Source: JANYBV01 sp043763155 (GTDB lineage: Bacteria > Pseudomonadota > Alphaproteobacteria > Rickettsiales > SXRF01). From it: a DNA stretch of 50,635 nucleotides. The notes under the pieces were generated by a model. That model was not told the origin of the DNA and did not search any database. It saw nothing but the letters and a program-made list of their open reading frames with translations. This document shows positions 30,244 to 38,743 of this stretch, piece after piece (position 1 is the stretch's first letter; the number at the start of each line of letters is the position of its first letter). The position numbers were made by a program, and so were the translations under genes. The stretch is taken from NCBI GenBank assembly GCA_043763155.1, contig JAYULW010000046.1:1-50635 (forward strand). Direction: 5' to 3'.

Positions 30244-33200
30244 TTAGAGGGAGCGGACGTGGCGGAGGGCCACCATGAGTTTGGGGATGTCGGGGGTTTC
30301 GCCGGTGCCGAGGTCTTCGACGAAGCGGTCGTAGCGGGTGAGGTCGGGGGCGTTGGCCTGCTCCCATGCTGTGATGTCTTTGGTGGTTTCGATGACGTCA
30401 ATGGTGATGCGGCGCTGCTCGTCGTACAGGTCGCCAATGAGGGATTGCACGGCGAGGCGTTCCCAGTGGGAGGCGGTGGCGATGTGGCTGGCGCACAGGC
30501 GCAGCCAGCTCATTTTTACGCGCGCACCCAGTTCGAAGTAGGTTTTGCCGACCTGCGTTACGGGCAGGTTGGTGCGGTGGGCGATGGCGATGATGTCGAA
30601 CGCGGAGGCGAGCATTTCAAGGCTTGCGATCTTCTCGGCAAGCGCGGGAGCCACGCCTTGGTCTTTCAGGGCTGTAAAGACCTTCTGAGAGGCTTGGCGG
30701 GTGGTTTCGGAATGCAGCTTGCTGGCGTTCTTTTCGATTTCGGCGACACCGGGCATGATTTCATTCGCGGCGGTTTCGATGTCGAGCGGCAAAGGAAGGT
30801 TGCGCAGGATCCAGCGGGTGGAGGCTTCAAGGAAGTTTGCGATGCTTGCAAACATCTCTACCTGTGTTGCCACGTTTACATGGGTGGAGAGTTCGATTTG
30901 CTTCCATGCGTCACGAAGCGAGAACACGTCGCGGGCCAGTGTGTAGGCGCTGGCGATGTCGCGCACCGATACACCTAAATCTTCGGCGATGTCGAAGAAG
31001 AAGGTGATGCCGGCGCGGTTGACGATGCTGTTGGTGACCACCGTTGCGATGATTTCACGCTTTAGCGGGTGGCGGGCGATGGCGCCGCTGAAATCCTGCT
31101 GCATGAGCTTGGGGAAATAGCGGTTCAGGTCGCGGGTGTAGTAGGCTTCGTCGGGCAGGGTGGTCTCTAAAAGTTCCTTGTACAGCACCATTTTGCTGTA
31201 GGCCAGAAGGACTGCCAGTTCGGGGCGGGTGAGGCCTTTTTTGGCCACTTTCAAATCGAGCAATTGCTTGTCGGTGGGCAGGAACTCGATGGTGCGGTCG
31301 AGCAGGCCGGTGCGCTCCAGCGTGTGGATGAGGCGGGCCTGAGATTCGAGCAGTACCACGCCTTGTTGCTGGGCGATGGTGAGGGCCTGGGTTTGCAGGA
31401 TGTTGTCCTTCAGCACGAGATGGGCCACGTCTTCGGTCATGGAGGTGAGGAGTTTATCGCGCTTGGCCATTGTGAGTTTGCCGCTGGCGATTTCGCCTGC
31501 GAAGGCGATTTTGATGTTTACTTCATGGTCGGAGCAATCCACGCCTGCGGAGTTGTCAATGGCGTCGGTGTTGATGCGGCCACCAAGGCGGGCGTATTCG
31601 ATGCGGCCTTTTTGGGTAAAGCCGAGGTTGCCGCCTTCGCCGACGATTTTGCAGCGCAGCTCTTTGCCGTTGATGCGTAGGCTATTGTTGGTGCGGTCGC
31701 CGACTTGTTCGTGGGTTTCTTCTTCGGCTTTGACATAGGTGCCGATGCCGCCGTTCCAGAGGAGATCTACCGGCGCGGTGAGGATGGTGCGGATAAGCTC
31801 ATCAGGCGTGAAGGTTGCTTTGGTTGCGCCGAGTGCGGTTTGGGCTTCCTTGCTGATGGTGATGGTTTTGGCGCTGCGCTCGAAGATTGCACCGCCTTTG
31901 GAAAGCAAGGAGGCGTTGTAATCTTTCCATGTGGAGCGGGGGAGGTTGAACAGGCGCTCGCGTTCCTTGAAGCTGGCCTTGGCGTTTGGCGTGGGGTCGA
32001 GGACGATGTGCATGTGGTTGAAGGCGGCGATGAGGTGGATGTTTTCCGAGAGGATCATGCCGTTGCCGAAGACGTCGCCGGCCATGTCGCCGATGCCTAC
32101 CACGGTGAATTCTTCCTTCAAAATATCTACGCCCATTTCGGCGAAGTGGCGGGTGACGGAGACCCAGCCGCCGCGCGCGGTGATGGCCATCTTTTTATGG
32201 TCGTAACCCACCGAGCCGCCGGAGGCGAACGCATCGCCCAGCCAGAAACCGTAGGCAGCGGAGACACTGTTGGCGATGTCGGAGAAGGTTGCGGTGCCTT
32301 TGTCGGCGGCAACGACGAGGTAGGGGTCGTTATCGTCGTGGCGCACCACTTGCAGTGGGGGTGTTACTTTGCCGTTTACGATGTTGTCGGTGATGTCGAG
32401 GAGGCCTTGGAGGTACATTTTGTAGCAAGCGATGCCTTCTTCCATGTAGGCGTCGCGGCCACCGGCGGGAGGCTGTTTTACGACGAAGCCGCCTTTGGAG
32501 CCTACGGGGACGATCACTGAGTTTTTTACCATCTGGGCTTTCATGAGGCCCAATACTTCGGTGCGGAAATCTTCGTGGCGGTCGGACCAGCGAAGGCCGC
32601 CGCGGGCGACTTTGCCGCCGCGTAAGTGGATGCCTTCGACGCGGGTGCCGTACACGGAAATTTCGGCGTAGGGGCGCGGCAGGGGCAGGTCGGGAACGAT
32701 GGCGGAGTTCAGCTTCAGCGACAGGACGGGCTTGTGGGTGCCATCGGCTTGGGTCTGGAAGGCGTTGGTGCGAAGGGTGGCCATGATGACTTCGACATAG
32801 CGGCGCAGGATGCGGTCTTCAACCACGTTGCTGACATGGGCCAGTTGCTGGTCAATGGTTGCGCGGATGGTGGTTTGGGCTTCGTCGCGGTTTTTGGTGG
32901 CGGGGGAGAAGCGGGCGTAGAACAGCGCCACGAGATTTTGCGCGATGGCGGGCTGCTGGTTCATGGCTTGTTCGATGCTGGCCTGCTCGTAGGTGAAGCC
33001 GATCTGCTTCAGGTATTTGGCGTAAGCACGCAAGACCACGACTTCGCGCCAGTTTAACCCGGCTTTGAGGATCAGGGCGTTGAAGCGGTCATTTTCCATT
33101 TCGCGGCGCCAGATTTTCAGCAGGGCTTGTTCCAGCAGGGGTTTTACGGTGGCGAGATCGGTGGTGAGGTCTTTGGGCGCTTGCAGCTTGAAGTCGCGCA

Positions 33201-35016
33201 CCCAGACATTGTTGCCGCCTTGGGGGGTGATGAGGAAGGGGTGTTCTTCGATGGCGCGGAAGCCGGAATTTTCGAGCAGCGGAAGGATGTCCGACAGCGC
33301 GATTTCTTCATTCGGGTTATAGATTTTCAGGTGCAGGAAGGCGGGGTCTTCGTGCTTGTCTTGGAAGAGTTCGAGGGCGAGGCTCTGGCTTTCGATGGCT
33401 TGTTCGATTTTGCTGATGTCATACACCGCAGCGCCTGTGTCGTAGCGGCTGATATAGCCGCGGGGAAAGGCGTCGGCGTATTGGCGCTGGAGGGTTTCGG
33501 TGCGGGTCTCGCTATGGTGCTTTTGTAGCTCTACGTAAAGCAGGTCGCTCCAGAGATAGGCGCGGCGGGCGATTTCGTGTTCGATGACGCCGACATCGGT
33601 TTGCGGGATTTCACCTTGGGTGGTTTTGATGATGAGGTGGAGCCGTGCGAGTGGGGCTTCGGCGATTTGGGTGGCGAAGGAACTGGTGGTGCCGCCGATG
33701 GCTTTTTCGATGATGTCCTGAATCTGGTGGCGGAGATCGGTGGAGAAGCGCTCACGCGGGACGAACACCATGGCGCTTACGAAGCGCTCGAAGGCGTCGT
33801 TGCGCAGGAAAACGCGCACGGCGGGTTTGGCTTCGAGGACCAAGATGCCCATGCCGGTTTCCAGGAGTTCGTCTTCGGACATCTGGAACACTTCGTCGCG
33901 GGGGAAGAATTCGTAGATGGCTTTGAGCGCTTTGCCGTTATGGCCTGCGAGATCGAAATCGGAACGCTTCATGACGTTGGCGATTTTCTGGCGCAGGAGC
34001 GGGATGTGCTCGGCGGACTGGTAGTATACGTTGGAGGTGAAAAGCCCTAGGAAACGGGCTTCGCCGACGACGTTGCCTTTTTTGTCGAAGCGCTTGAGGC
34101 CGATGGTGTCCATGGGCACGGGGCGGTGGACGGGGCTGCGGCGGTTTGATTTCGTAATCTCTACCAATTGTGGCGTGAGGACGAGGTGGCGCAAGGCAGG
34201 CGAAAGGGATTCGAGGCCGCGGAAGGTGGTGTCGCCGCTGAGCTTTAAAATGCCGAGCTTGGAGCCTTCGACGGCTTTGAGTTTTTCCTGCCCTTTGGCG
34301 TCGAAGAAATCATATTCGGCGTAGCCCATGAAAACGAAATTGCGGTTGATGAGCCAGCGCATGAAGTCTTCGGTTTCTTTGATGCTTTCTTCGGAAAAAA
34401 GGCCGGTGTTGGCGCGGATGCTGGTGATGCTTTCCATGGCTTTGGCCATGATGGGCTGCCAGTCTTCGACGGTGGCGGCAATGTTTTGCAAAATGTCGGT
34501 GAGGTCGGCCTTGAGCTGCTCGGCGGTGACGTTATCGGGCAGGGCCGAGAGTTCAAAATGGATCAGGGATTCGTGGGCGGTTTTTTTCTGATCGGCTTGG
34601 CCAAGTTTTTGCAGCTTGCCTTTTTTGTCGCGGTCTACCGGGAAAATGGGATGCACGGTTTCGCGGATGATGAAGCCCTGACGGGTGATTTCGGCGGAGA
34701 GGGAATCAACCAAAAACGGCATGTCGTCGTTGATGAGTTCGATGACGAGGTATTTGGCATCATAGCCGTGGTCTTTTTTGTTGGGCGTGAAGATGCGGAT
34801 TTTGGGCGCGTGGGGCGTGCGGGTTTCAAAGAACTGGAAAGCGGAAGCGGCGAGGGCTACGGCCTGCTTTGGCTCGAAATGCTCCAGGTCGGAGACGGGC
34901 ATTTTGTCGTAGAATTGCTGGATGAAGGATTTTTGCAGGGCGGACATGCCGGAGGGCAGTGCGGCGGTGATGCGTTTGAGCTGCTTGGCGTGAAGCTGAT
35001 GGTAATCCTGTGTCAT
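30244..35016 (-). CDS. Large NAD-specific glutamate dehydrogenase
   Basis: Oxidises glutamate to 2-oxoglutarate and ammonia with NAD. At 1590 residues it belongs to the roughly 180-kDa class found in alphaproteobacteria, pseudomonads and streptomycetes. The long N-terminal part holds ACT-like regulatory regions (for example DDMPFLVDSLSAEITRQGF). The catalytic core, about residues 800-1200, contains ARGGLRWSDRHEDFRTEVLG, IVPVGSKGGFVVK, DMAGDVFGNGMI for cofactor binding, and VDLLWNGGIGTYVK. The C-terminal part is helical. A good AGGA ribosome site precedes the ATG. It is monocistronic, with a terminator directly after the stop. A role in amino acid catabolism is expected. Confidence 0.97.
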   Translation of the reverse strand: MTQDYHQLHAKQLKRITAALPSGMSALQKSFIQQFYDKMPVSDLEHFEPKQAVALAASAFQFFETRTPHAPKIRIFTPNKKDHGYDAKYLVIELINDDMPFLVDSLSAEITRQGFIIRETVHPIFPVDRDKKGKLQKLGQADQKKTAHESLIHFELSALPDNVTAEQLKADLTDILQNIAATVEDWQPIMAKAMESITSIRANTGLFSEESIKETEDFMRWLINRNFVFMGYAEYDFFDAKGQEKLKAVEGSKLGILKLSGDTTFRGLESLSPALRHLVLTPQLVEITKSNRRSPVHRPVPMDTIGLKRFDKKGNVVGEARFLGLFTSNVYYQSAEHIPLLRQKIANVMKRSDFDLAGHNGKALKAIYEFFPRDEVFQMSEDELLETGMGILVLEAKPAVRVFLRNDAFERFVSAMVFVPRERFSTDLRHQIQDIIEKAIGGTTSSFATQIAEAPLARLHLIIKTTQGEIPQTDVGVIEHEIARRAYLWSDLLYVELQKHHSETRTETLQRQYADAFPRGYISRYDTGAAVYDISKIEQAIESQSLALELFQDKHEDPAFLHLKIYNPNEEIALSDILPLLENSGFRAIEEHPFLITPQGGNNVWVRDFKLQAPKDLTTDLATVKPLLEQALLKIWRREMENDRFNALILKAGLNWREVVVLRAYAKYLKQIGFTYEQASIEQAMNQQPAIAQNLVALFYARFSPATKNRDEAQTTIRATIDQQLAHVSNVVEDRILRRYVEVIMATLRTNAFQTQADGTHKPVLSLKLNSAIVPDLPLPRPYAEISVYGTRVEGIHLRGGKVARGGLRWSDRHEDFRTEVLGLMKAQMVKNSVIVPVGSKGGFVVKQPPAGGRDAYMEEGIACYKMYLQGLLDITDNIVNGKVTPPLQVVRHDDNDPYLVVAADKGTATFSDIANSVSAAYGFWLGDAFASGGSVGYDHKKMAITARGGWVSVTRHFAEMGVDILKEEFTVVGIGDMAGDVFGNGMILSENIHLIAAFNHMHIVLDPTPNAKASFKERERLFNLPRSTWKDYNASLLSKGGAIFERSAKTITISKEAQTALGATKATFTPDELIRTILTAPVDLLWNGGIGTYVKAEEETHEQVGDRTNNSLRINGKELRCKIVGEGGNLGFTQKGRIEYARLGGRINTDAIDNSAGVDCSDHEVNIKIAFAGEIASGKLTMAKRDKLLTSMTEDVAHLVLKDNILQTQALTIAQQQGVVLLESQARLIHTLERTGLLDRTIEFLPTDKQLLDLKVAKKGLTRPELAVLLAYSKMVLYKELLETTLPDEAYYTRDLNRYFPKLMQQDFSGAIARHPLKREIIATVVTNSIVNRAGITFFFDIAEDLGVSVRDIASAYTLARDVFSLRDAWKQIELSTHVNVATQVEMFASIANFLEASTRWILRNLPLPLDIETAANEIMPGVAEIEKNASKLHSETTRQASQKVFTALKDQGVAPALAEKIASLEMLASAFDIIAIAHRTNLPVTQVGKTYFELGARVKMSWLRLCASHIATASHWERLAVQSLIGDLYDEQRRITIDVIETTKDITAWEQANAPDLTRYDRFVEDLGTGETPDIPKLMVALRHVRSL

Positions 35017-35034
35017 GTGCGTCCTGTTTGGTTT

Positions 35035-35063
35035 TTTATAGATTCGGCTGATTCATGGTGTAA
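35035..35063 (-). promoter_or_regulatory. Possible promoter of the glutamate dehydrogenase gene
   Basis: On minus: TTACAC (35058-35063), 17-bp spacer, TATAAA (35035-35040). The leader would be only about 12 nt, just enough for the AGGA site. It lies in the 57-bp divergent gap shared with cysQ. Confidence 0.35.
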
Positions 35064-35073
35064 GGTGGGGCTT

Positions 35074-35835
35074 ATGAATAGCACTAATTACGATGAATAT
35101 CTAGCCTCCTGCTGTATCTTTGCGCGTGACGCGGGGCGGTTGATTATGACCTATTTTGAGGGCAACATGAACACCCGCGAAAAAGAAGACCACAGCCCGG
35201 TGACGGATGCGGATATTGCGGCAAATACGTTGATTGTCAAGGCGTTGCACGCGATGGCGCCGCAGATTCCGATTATTGCGGAAGAAGATGATGTGCTGGG
35301 AGCTTCCGGGCATGAAACCTTCTGGCTGGTGGACCCGCTGGACGGCACGCGCAGTTTTGTGCGCGGGGAGCCGGAATTTACGGTGAATATTGGGTTGATC
35401 CACCAGCAAAAACCCGTTTTGGGTGTGATTTTTGTGCCTGCTACGGGGATTTTGTACCATGGGCAGGTGGGCAAGGGTGCGTTTCGCGAAGGCGGGCACG
35501 GGCAGGCGGTTGCTATTCAGGTGCGCAAGCCCGCGGATGACGGGTTGGTGGTGGTGAAAAGCCGCTCGCATCCTTCGGCGAAAACGACGGAGTTTTTAGA
35601 TACCATTAAGGTCAAGGAAATGATTCCGGGGTCCAGCTCGGTGAAGTTTTGCCAGGTGGCCGAAGGGTCTGCCGATATTTACCCGCGCTTTGGCCGCACG
35701 ATGGAGTGGGACACGGCGGCGGGGCATGCGATTCTGGACGCTGCGGGCGGGCGTGTGACGACTGCCGACGGCCAGCCGTTTTTGTATGGCAAGCCGGGGT
35801 ATGAGAATCCGCATTTTATCGCGTATGGTGGCTAG
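35074..35835 (+). CDS. cysQ: 3'(2'),5'-bisphosphate nucleotidase CysQ
   Basis: Removes the 3'-phosphate from PAP/PAPS, the by-product of sulfate activation. The 253-residue product is an inositol-monophosphatase-fold enzyme. Metal ligands lie in IIAEEDD (Glu70, Glu71) and DPLDGTRSF (Asp87, Asp90), and the C-terminal motif is WDTAAGHAIL. The segments SPVTDADIAANT, EFTVNIGLI, VKSRSH, GSSSVKFCQVAEGSADIYPRFG match CysQ more closely than SuhB. ATG at 35074 matches the family start and follows AAGGTGG. It is divergent from glutamate dehydrogenase and convergent with gshB. Confidence 0.95.
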   Translation: MNSTNYDEYLASCCIFARDAGRLIMTYFEGNMNTREKEDHSPVTDADIAANTLIVKALHAMAPQIPIIAEEDDVLGASGHETFWLVDPLDGTRSFVRGEPEFTVNIGLIHQQKPVLGVIFVPATGILYHGQVGKGAFREGGHGQAVAIQVRKPADDGLVVVKSRSHPSAKTTEFLDTIKVKEMIPGSSSVKFCQVAEGSADIYPRFGRTMEWDTAAGHAILDAAGGRVTTADGQPFLYGKPGYENPHFIAYGG

Positions 35836-35847
35836 CTGATGGGCTGG

Positions 35848-35867
35848 ATACCGGCCTTCGCCGGTAT
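35848..35867. repeat. Short palindromic repeat ATACCGGC-CTTC-GCCGGTAT
   Basis: An exact 8-bp palindrome with CTTC loop, flanked by CTGG and GACG. It matches the general form of short dispersed palindromes seen in many proteobacterial genomes (CTGG-stem-CTTC-stem-GACG). It lies between the convergent cysQ and gshB genes and may double as a terminator. Only this copy is in the window. Confidence 0.75.
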
Positions 35868-35874
35868 GACGGTT

Positions 35875-36807
35875 TTAGAGGTGGCTTTCTACGGTGTTCC
35901 AGAAATCGGCTTCGAGGGTTGTGCCGTACATGGCGTTGGCCTGTACGAAGCCGGTGGGGGAGGTGATGTTGATCTCGGTGAGGTAGTCGCCGATGACGTC
36001 GAGGCCTGCGAATAGCAGGCCTTTTTCTTTGAGGATGGGTTTGATGGTGTCGCAGATTTCGCGCTGGCGGGGGGTGAGTTCGGCGCGGGCCGGGCTGCCG
36101 CCGGTGCGGAAATTGGCGCGGATTTCGTGTTCGCTGGGGATGCGGCCAAGGACGCCTTTGACGTCGCCGTCGAACAAAATGATGCGGCGGTCTTCGGTTT
36201 TTACTTCCGGCAGGAAGCGCTGCACCATGAGGGGTTCTTTGCTATTTGCGAGGTGCATTTCGACCATGGCGGGGAGGTTGCCGTCGTCTTCACGCACATG
36301 CAGGATGGCGCGGCCACCGTGGCCATAAAGTGGTTTGATGATGATGTCGTGGTGTTCGCGGCGGAATTCTTCCATTTCGCGGATGTCGGCGGTGATCAGG
36401 GTGGGCGGCATGAAGTGCGGCCACATGAGCGGCATGAGTTTTTCGGGGTTGTTGCGCACCGACGCGGGGTTGTTGGTGACGAAGGTTTTTTTGGGCAACA
36501 TTTCCAGCAGGTAGGTGCTGGTGATGTAGGCCATGTTGAAGGGGGGGTCCTGACGCAACAAGACCACGTCCATGGTGTCGAGGCGGGTGTGTTCGGCTTC
36601 CCCTAAAATGTAGTAATTCACGGGATCGTCGGTGAGGGCGAGGGGCTGGGTGTAGGCGGTGACGTGGCCGCCTGCAAGCGTCAATACATCGGGGGTGTAG
36701 AAGTGGATGTCGTAGCCGCGCTTCTGGGCTTCGCGCACCATGAGGAAGGTGGAGTCGCCGCGCGGGTTCAGGTCGCGCGGGTGGTTCATCTGGAAGGCGA
36801 TGCGCAT
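35875..36807 (-). CDS. gshB: Glutathione synthetase
   Basis: ATP-grasp ligase joining gamma-glutamylcysteine and glycine; 310 residues. Conserved blocks are AFQMNHPRDLNPRGDSTF, LRQDPPFNMAYI, TNNPASVRNNPEKL, IIKPLYGHGGRAI, FLPEVKTEDRRIILFDG, NFRTGG and the closing GDYLTEINITSPTGF. It begins 4 bp after the BON lipoprotein stop and ends the rsmI - yraN - BON - gshB operon. gshA is not in the window. Confidence 0.97.
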   Translation of the reverse strand: MRIAFQMNHPRDLNPRGDSTFLMVREAQKRGYDIHFYTPDVLTLAGGHVTAYTQPLALTDDPVNYYILGEAEHTRLDTMDVVLLRQDPPFNMAYITSTYLLEMLPKKTFVTNNPASVRNNPEKLMPLMWPHFMPPTLITADIREMEEFRREHHDIIIKPLYGHGGRAILHVREDDGNLPAMVEMHLANSKEPLMVQRFLPEVKTEDRRIILFDGDVKGVLGRIPSEHEIRANFRTGGSPARAELTPRQREICDTIKPILKEKGLLFAGLDVIGDYLTEINITSPTGFVQANAMYGTTLEADFWNTVESHL

Positions 36808-36811
36808 GGGG

Positions 36812-37414
36812 TTAGTTTACTGAAGTGTTGCGGCGCGGATCGTCTTTCAGGCGCACATAGCTCACCACGCGCTCAACATAGCTGGTGGTGCTGGAGACGT
36901 AGGTGGCGCGGTCGAGTTCGGCCTGGTCTTGGGCGATGCCCATGATGTAGACGACCTGGTTCACGGTGATAACGGAGTAGTTTACCGAGCGGATGTTTTT
37001 CTCAAACAGCAGGCGGCTCTTGATCTGGGTGCTGATCCAGAGGTCGCGGGCGTAGTTGCCGAAGCCGGCTTTGTTGCTGATCTGGATTTCGTTGATGACT
37101 TCCTTTACGCCGCCAACCTGCCATGCGAGGCGCACGCCTTCGATCTGGGATTCGGGTTTATCTACGTTGCCGGTGAGCAGTACGCGGCCTTCGATGACTT
37201 TGATTTCCACGTTTGCGAGGAGATCTTTGAAGTCGTTCTGGGCGTAGAGGTTTTTGATCTTGAGGACGATTGCGGTGTCGTCAACAGCGTTTCCGGCGGT
37301 GCGTTCCTGAGCTGCAACGCGGGCGCCTTCGCCGCCAGCGCCGATCACGACGGCGGCGCAGGAACTAAGGGCGAGGGAGGCCAGCAGGAAAGAGACAATT
37401 TTGAGGCTACGCAT
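36812..37414 (-). CDS. BON-domain lipoprotein, DolP (YraP)-like
   Basis: A 200-residue lipoprotein with lipobox ALSSC (Cys19) and two BON domains, roughly 45-112 (VLKIKNLYAQNDF, VEIKVIEGRVLLTGNV) and 122-190 (DLWISTQIKSRLLFE, VNQVVYIMGIAQ). Two BON domains after a lipid anchor is the layout of DolP, which supports outer-membrane integrity and the Bam complex in E. coli. Its linkage to yraN and rsmI, and the divergent LpoA-like gene, mirrors the E. coli yra locus, which supports the assignment. A ribosome site lies in GGAGTAGC before the ATG. Confidence 0.93.
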   Translation of the reverse strand: MRSLKIVSFLLASLALSSCAAVVIGAGGEGARVAAQERTAGNAVDDTAIVLKIKNLYAQNDFKDLLANVEIKVIEGRVLLTGNVDKPESQIEGVRLAWQVGGVKEVINEIQISNKAGFGNYARDLWISTQIKSRLLFEKNIRSVNYSVITVNQVVYIMGIAQDQAELDRATYVSSTTSYVERVVSYVRLKDDPRRNTSVN

Positions 37415-37428
37415 AAGCTACTCCAAGA

Positions 37429-37833
37429 TTACATTCTAAAGGCGTCTTTGATGTGGACGGGCCAGCGGTGCGGGGACATCCAGATAACGTCGAAGCGTAT
37501 ATTATCGGGCTGGGCGCGTCCAAGTCCAGCAGATTTACCGCCCATGCTTTGGTGGCCCGCGAGGAAGCCTTCGAGCGCGCGGGCGATTTTGGCCTGTTTC
37601 ACAGGCGGCACGGTTTCGTTGCAATCGGTGAGGTTTTTGCGGGCTTTGACTTCGATGGCGATGAGGGTTTTGCGCTTTGAGGCGAGGATATCAATTTCGC
37701 CTAGGTGGTTGCGGTAGCGGGAAGCGACGATTTTGTAGCCCTTGGCGCGTAAGTACAGGCCCGCGAGGGACTCGGCGCGGATGCCGTATTTATACGCGGC
37801 CGTGCGCTCAGTCTTTATTCTTTTCCGGGCCAT
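37429..37833 (-). CDS. yraN: YraN/UPF0102 family nuclease-like protein
   Basis: A 134-residue protein with a Holliday-junction-resolvase/restriction-endonuclease-like fold. The active-site pattern is visible: Glu46-Ile-Asp48 in HLGEIDILA and Glu61-Val-Lys63 in AIEVKAR. The N-terminal YGIRAESLAGLYLRAKGY helix is also typical. Family function is unknown. It overlaps rsmI by about 26 bp, so the two are tightly linked, as in many genomes. A 14-bp gap leads to the BON lipoprotein. Confidence 0.95.
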   Translation of the reverse strand: MARKRIKTERTAAYKYGIRAESLAGLYLRAKGYKIVASRYRNHLGEIDILASKRKTLIAIEVKARKNLTDCNETVPPVKQAKIARALEGFLAGHQSMGGKSAGLGRAQPDNIRFDVIWMSPHRWPVHIKDAFRM

Positions 37834-38692
37834 CTTGCATCAGCTTTAAGGCGAGGGTGTACATGTCTTTGCGGGGGTGGCCGGTTTGTTCGGCGAGGAT
37901 GGTTGCGGCTTCTTTGACGCTGTGGGATGCGAGCAGTAATCTGAGCTTGGATTCGATGGCTTCGGGGCTTGGGGCTTCTTCGCCCGGCGGGGCCACCAGA
38001 ATGACCACTTCGCCGCGCGGGTCGCCTGCTTCGCGGTAGTATTGGGCCAGTTCTTTGAGCGTGCCACGGCGGGATTCTTCGAAGAGCTTGGTGAGTTCGC
38101 GGGCGACGGAGGCTTGGCGTGCGCCCCAATGTTCTTCCATGATGTCGAGTGTGTCGCTGACGCGGCGGTTGGACTCGAAAAAGATGAGGGTGGCGGGGAT
38201 GGTGGCAAGTGCTTGCAGTTCTTTGCGGCAGGCTTCTTCCTTGGCGGGCAGGAAACCTGCGAAGAAGAAACGGTCGGTGGGCAGGCCCGACAGGCACAAG
38301 GCGGCAAGCAGGCTGGACGCGCCGGGAAGGGCGGTGATGTGGTGGCCCTCTTCCTGACATGCGCGCACGAGTTTGTAGCCGGGGTCGGAGACTAAGGGTG
38401 TTCCGGCGTCGCTTACCAAGGCTACGCATTTGCCTTCGGCGAGGGCGGCGAGGATTTTCGGGCGGCGGGATTCGCCGTTGTGGTCGTTGTACGAAAGTGT
38501 GGGGGCGGTGATGCCGTAATGGGACAAAAGTTTTGCCGTGACGCGGGTGTCTTCGCAGGCGATCAGGTCGGCGGCTTGCAGCACTTCGAGGGCGCGAAGG
38601 GTGATGTCTTTCAGGTTGCCGATGGGTGTTGCGACGATATATAAACCGGGCGCATGAGGCGCGGGTTGTGTTTGACTGTTGGGTGGTTTCAC
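37808..38692 (-). CDS. rsmI: 16S rRNA (cytidine-1402-2'-O)-methyltransferase
   Basis: A tetrapyrrole-methylase-fold enzyme that 2'-O-methylates C1402 in the ribosomal P site. The core reads GLYIVATPIGNLKDITLRALE, IACEDTRVT, LSYNDHNGE, LVSDAGTPLVSDPGYKLV, LPGASSLLAAL and FESNRR. GTG at 38690-38692 is chosen because GGAAG lies five bases before it and the N-terminus then has the usual length (294 residues). A GTG at 38716 would add eight residues but has AAGG directly against it. First gene of the minus operon, divergent from the LpoA-like gene. Confidence 0.95.
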   Translation of the reverse strand: MKPPNSQTQPAPHAPGLYIVATPIGNLKDITLRALEVLQAADLIACEDTRVTAKLLSHYGITAPTLSYNDHNGESRRPKILAALAEGKCVALVSDAGTPLVSDPGYKLVRACQEEGHHITALPGASSLLAALCLSGLPTDRFFFAGFLPAKEEACRKELQALATIPATLIFFESNRRVSDTLDIMEEHWGARQASVARELTKLFEESRRGTLKELAQYYREAGDPRGEVVILVAPPGEEAPSPEAIESKLRLLLASHSVKEAATILAEQTGHPRKDMYTLALKLMQDGPEKNKD

Positions 38693-38743
38693 GTTAGCTT
38701 CCAATGGATTGTTCACCCTTACTATAGCGTGTGGTTCTGGCTT

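Noticed and set aside
30402..34591. Plus-strand ORFs opposite the glutamate dehydrogenase (for example 31705-32520)
   Set aside because: Shadow frames of a 1590-residue conserved gene with no independent support.
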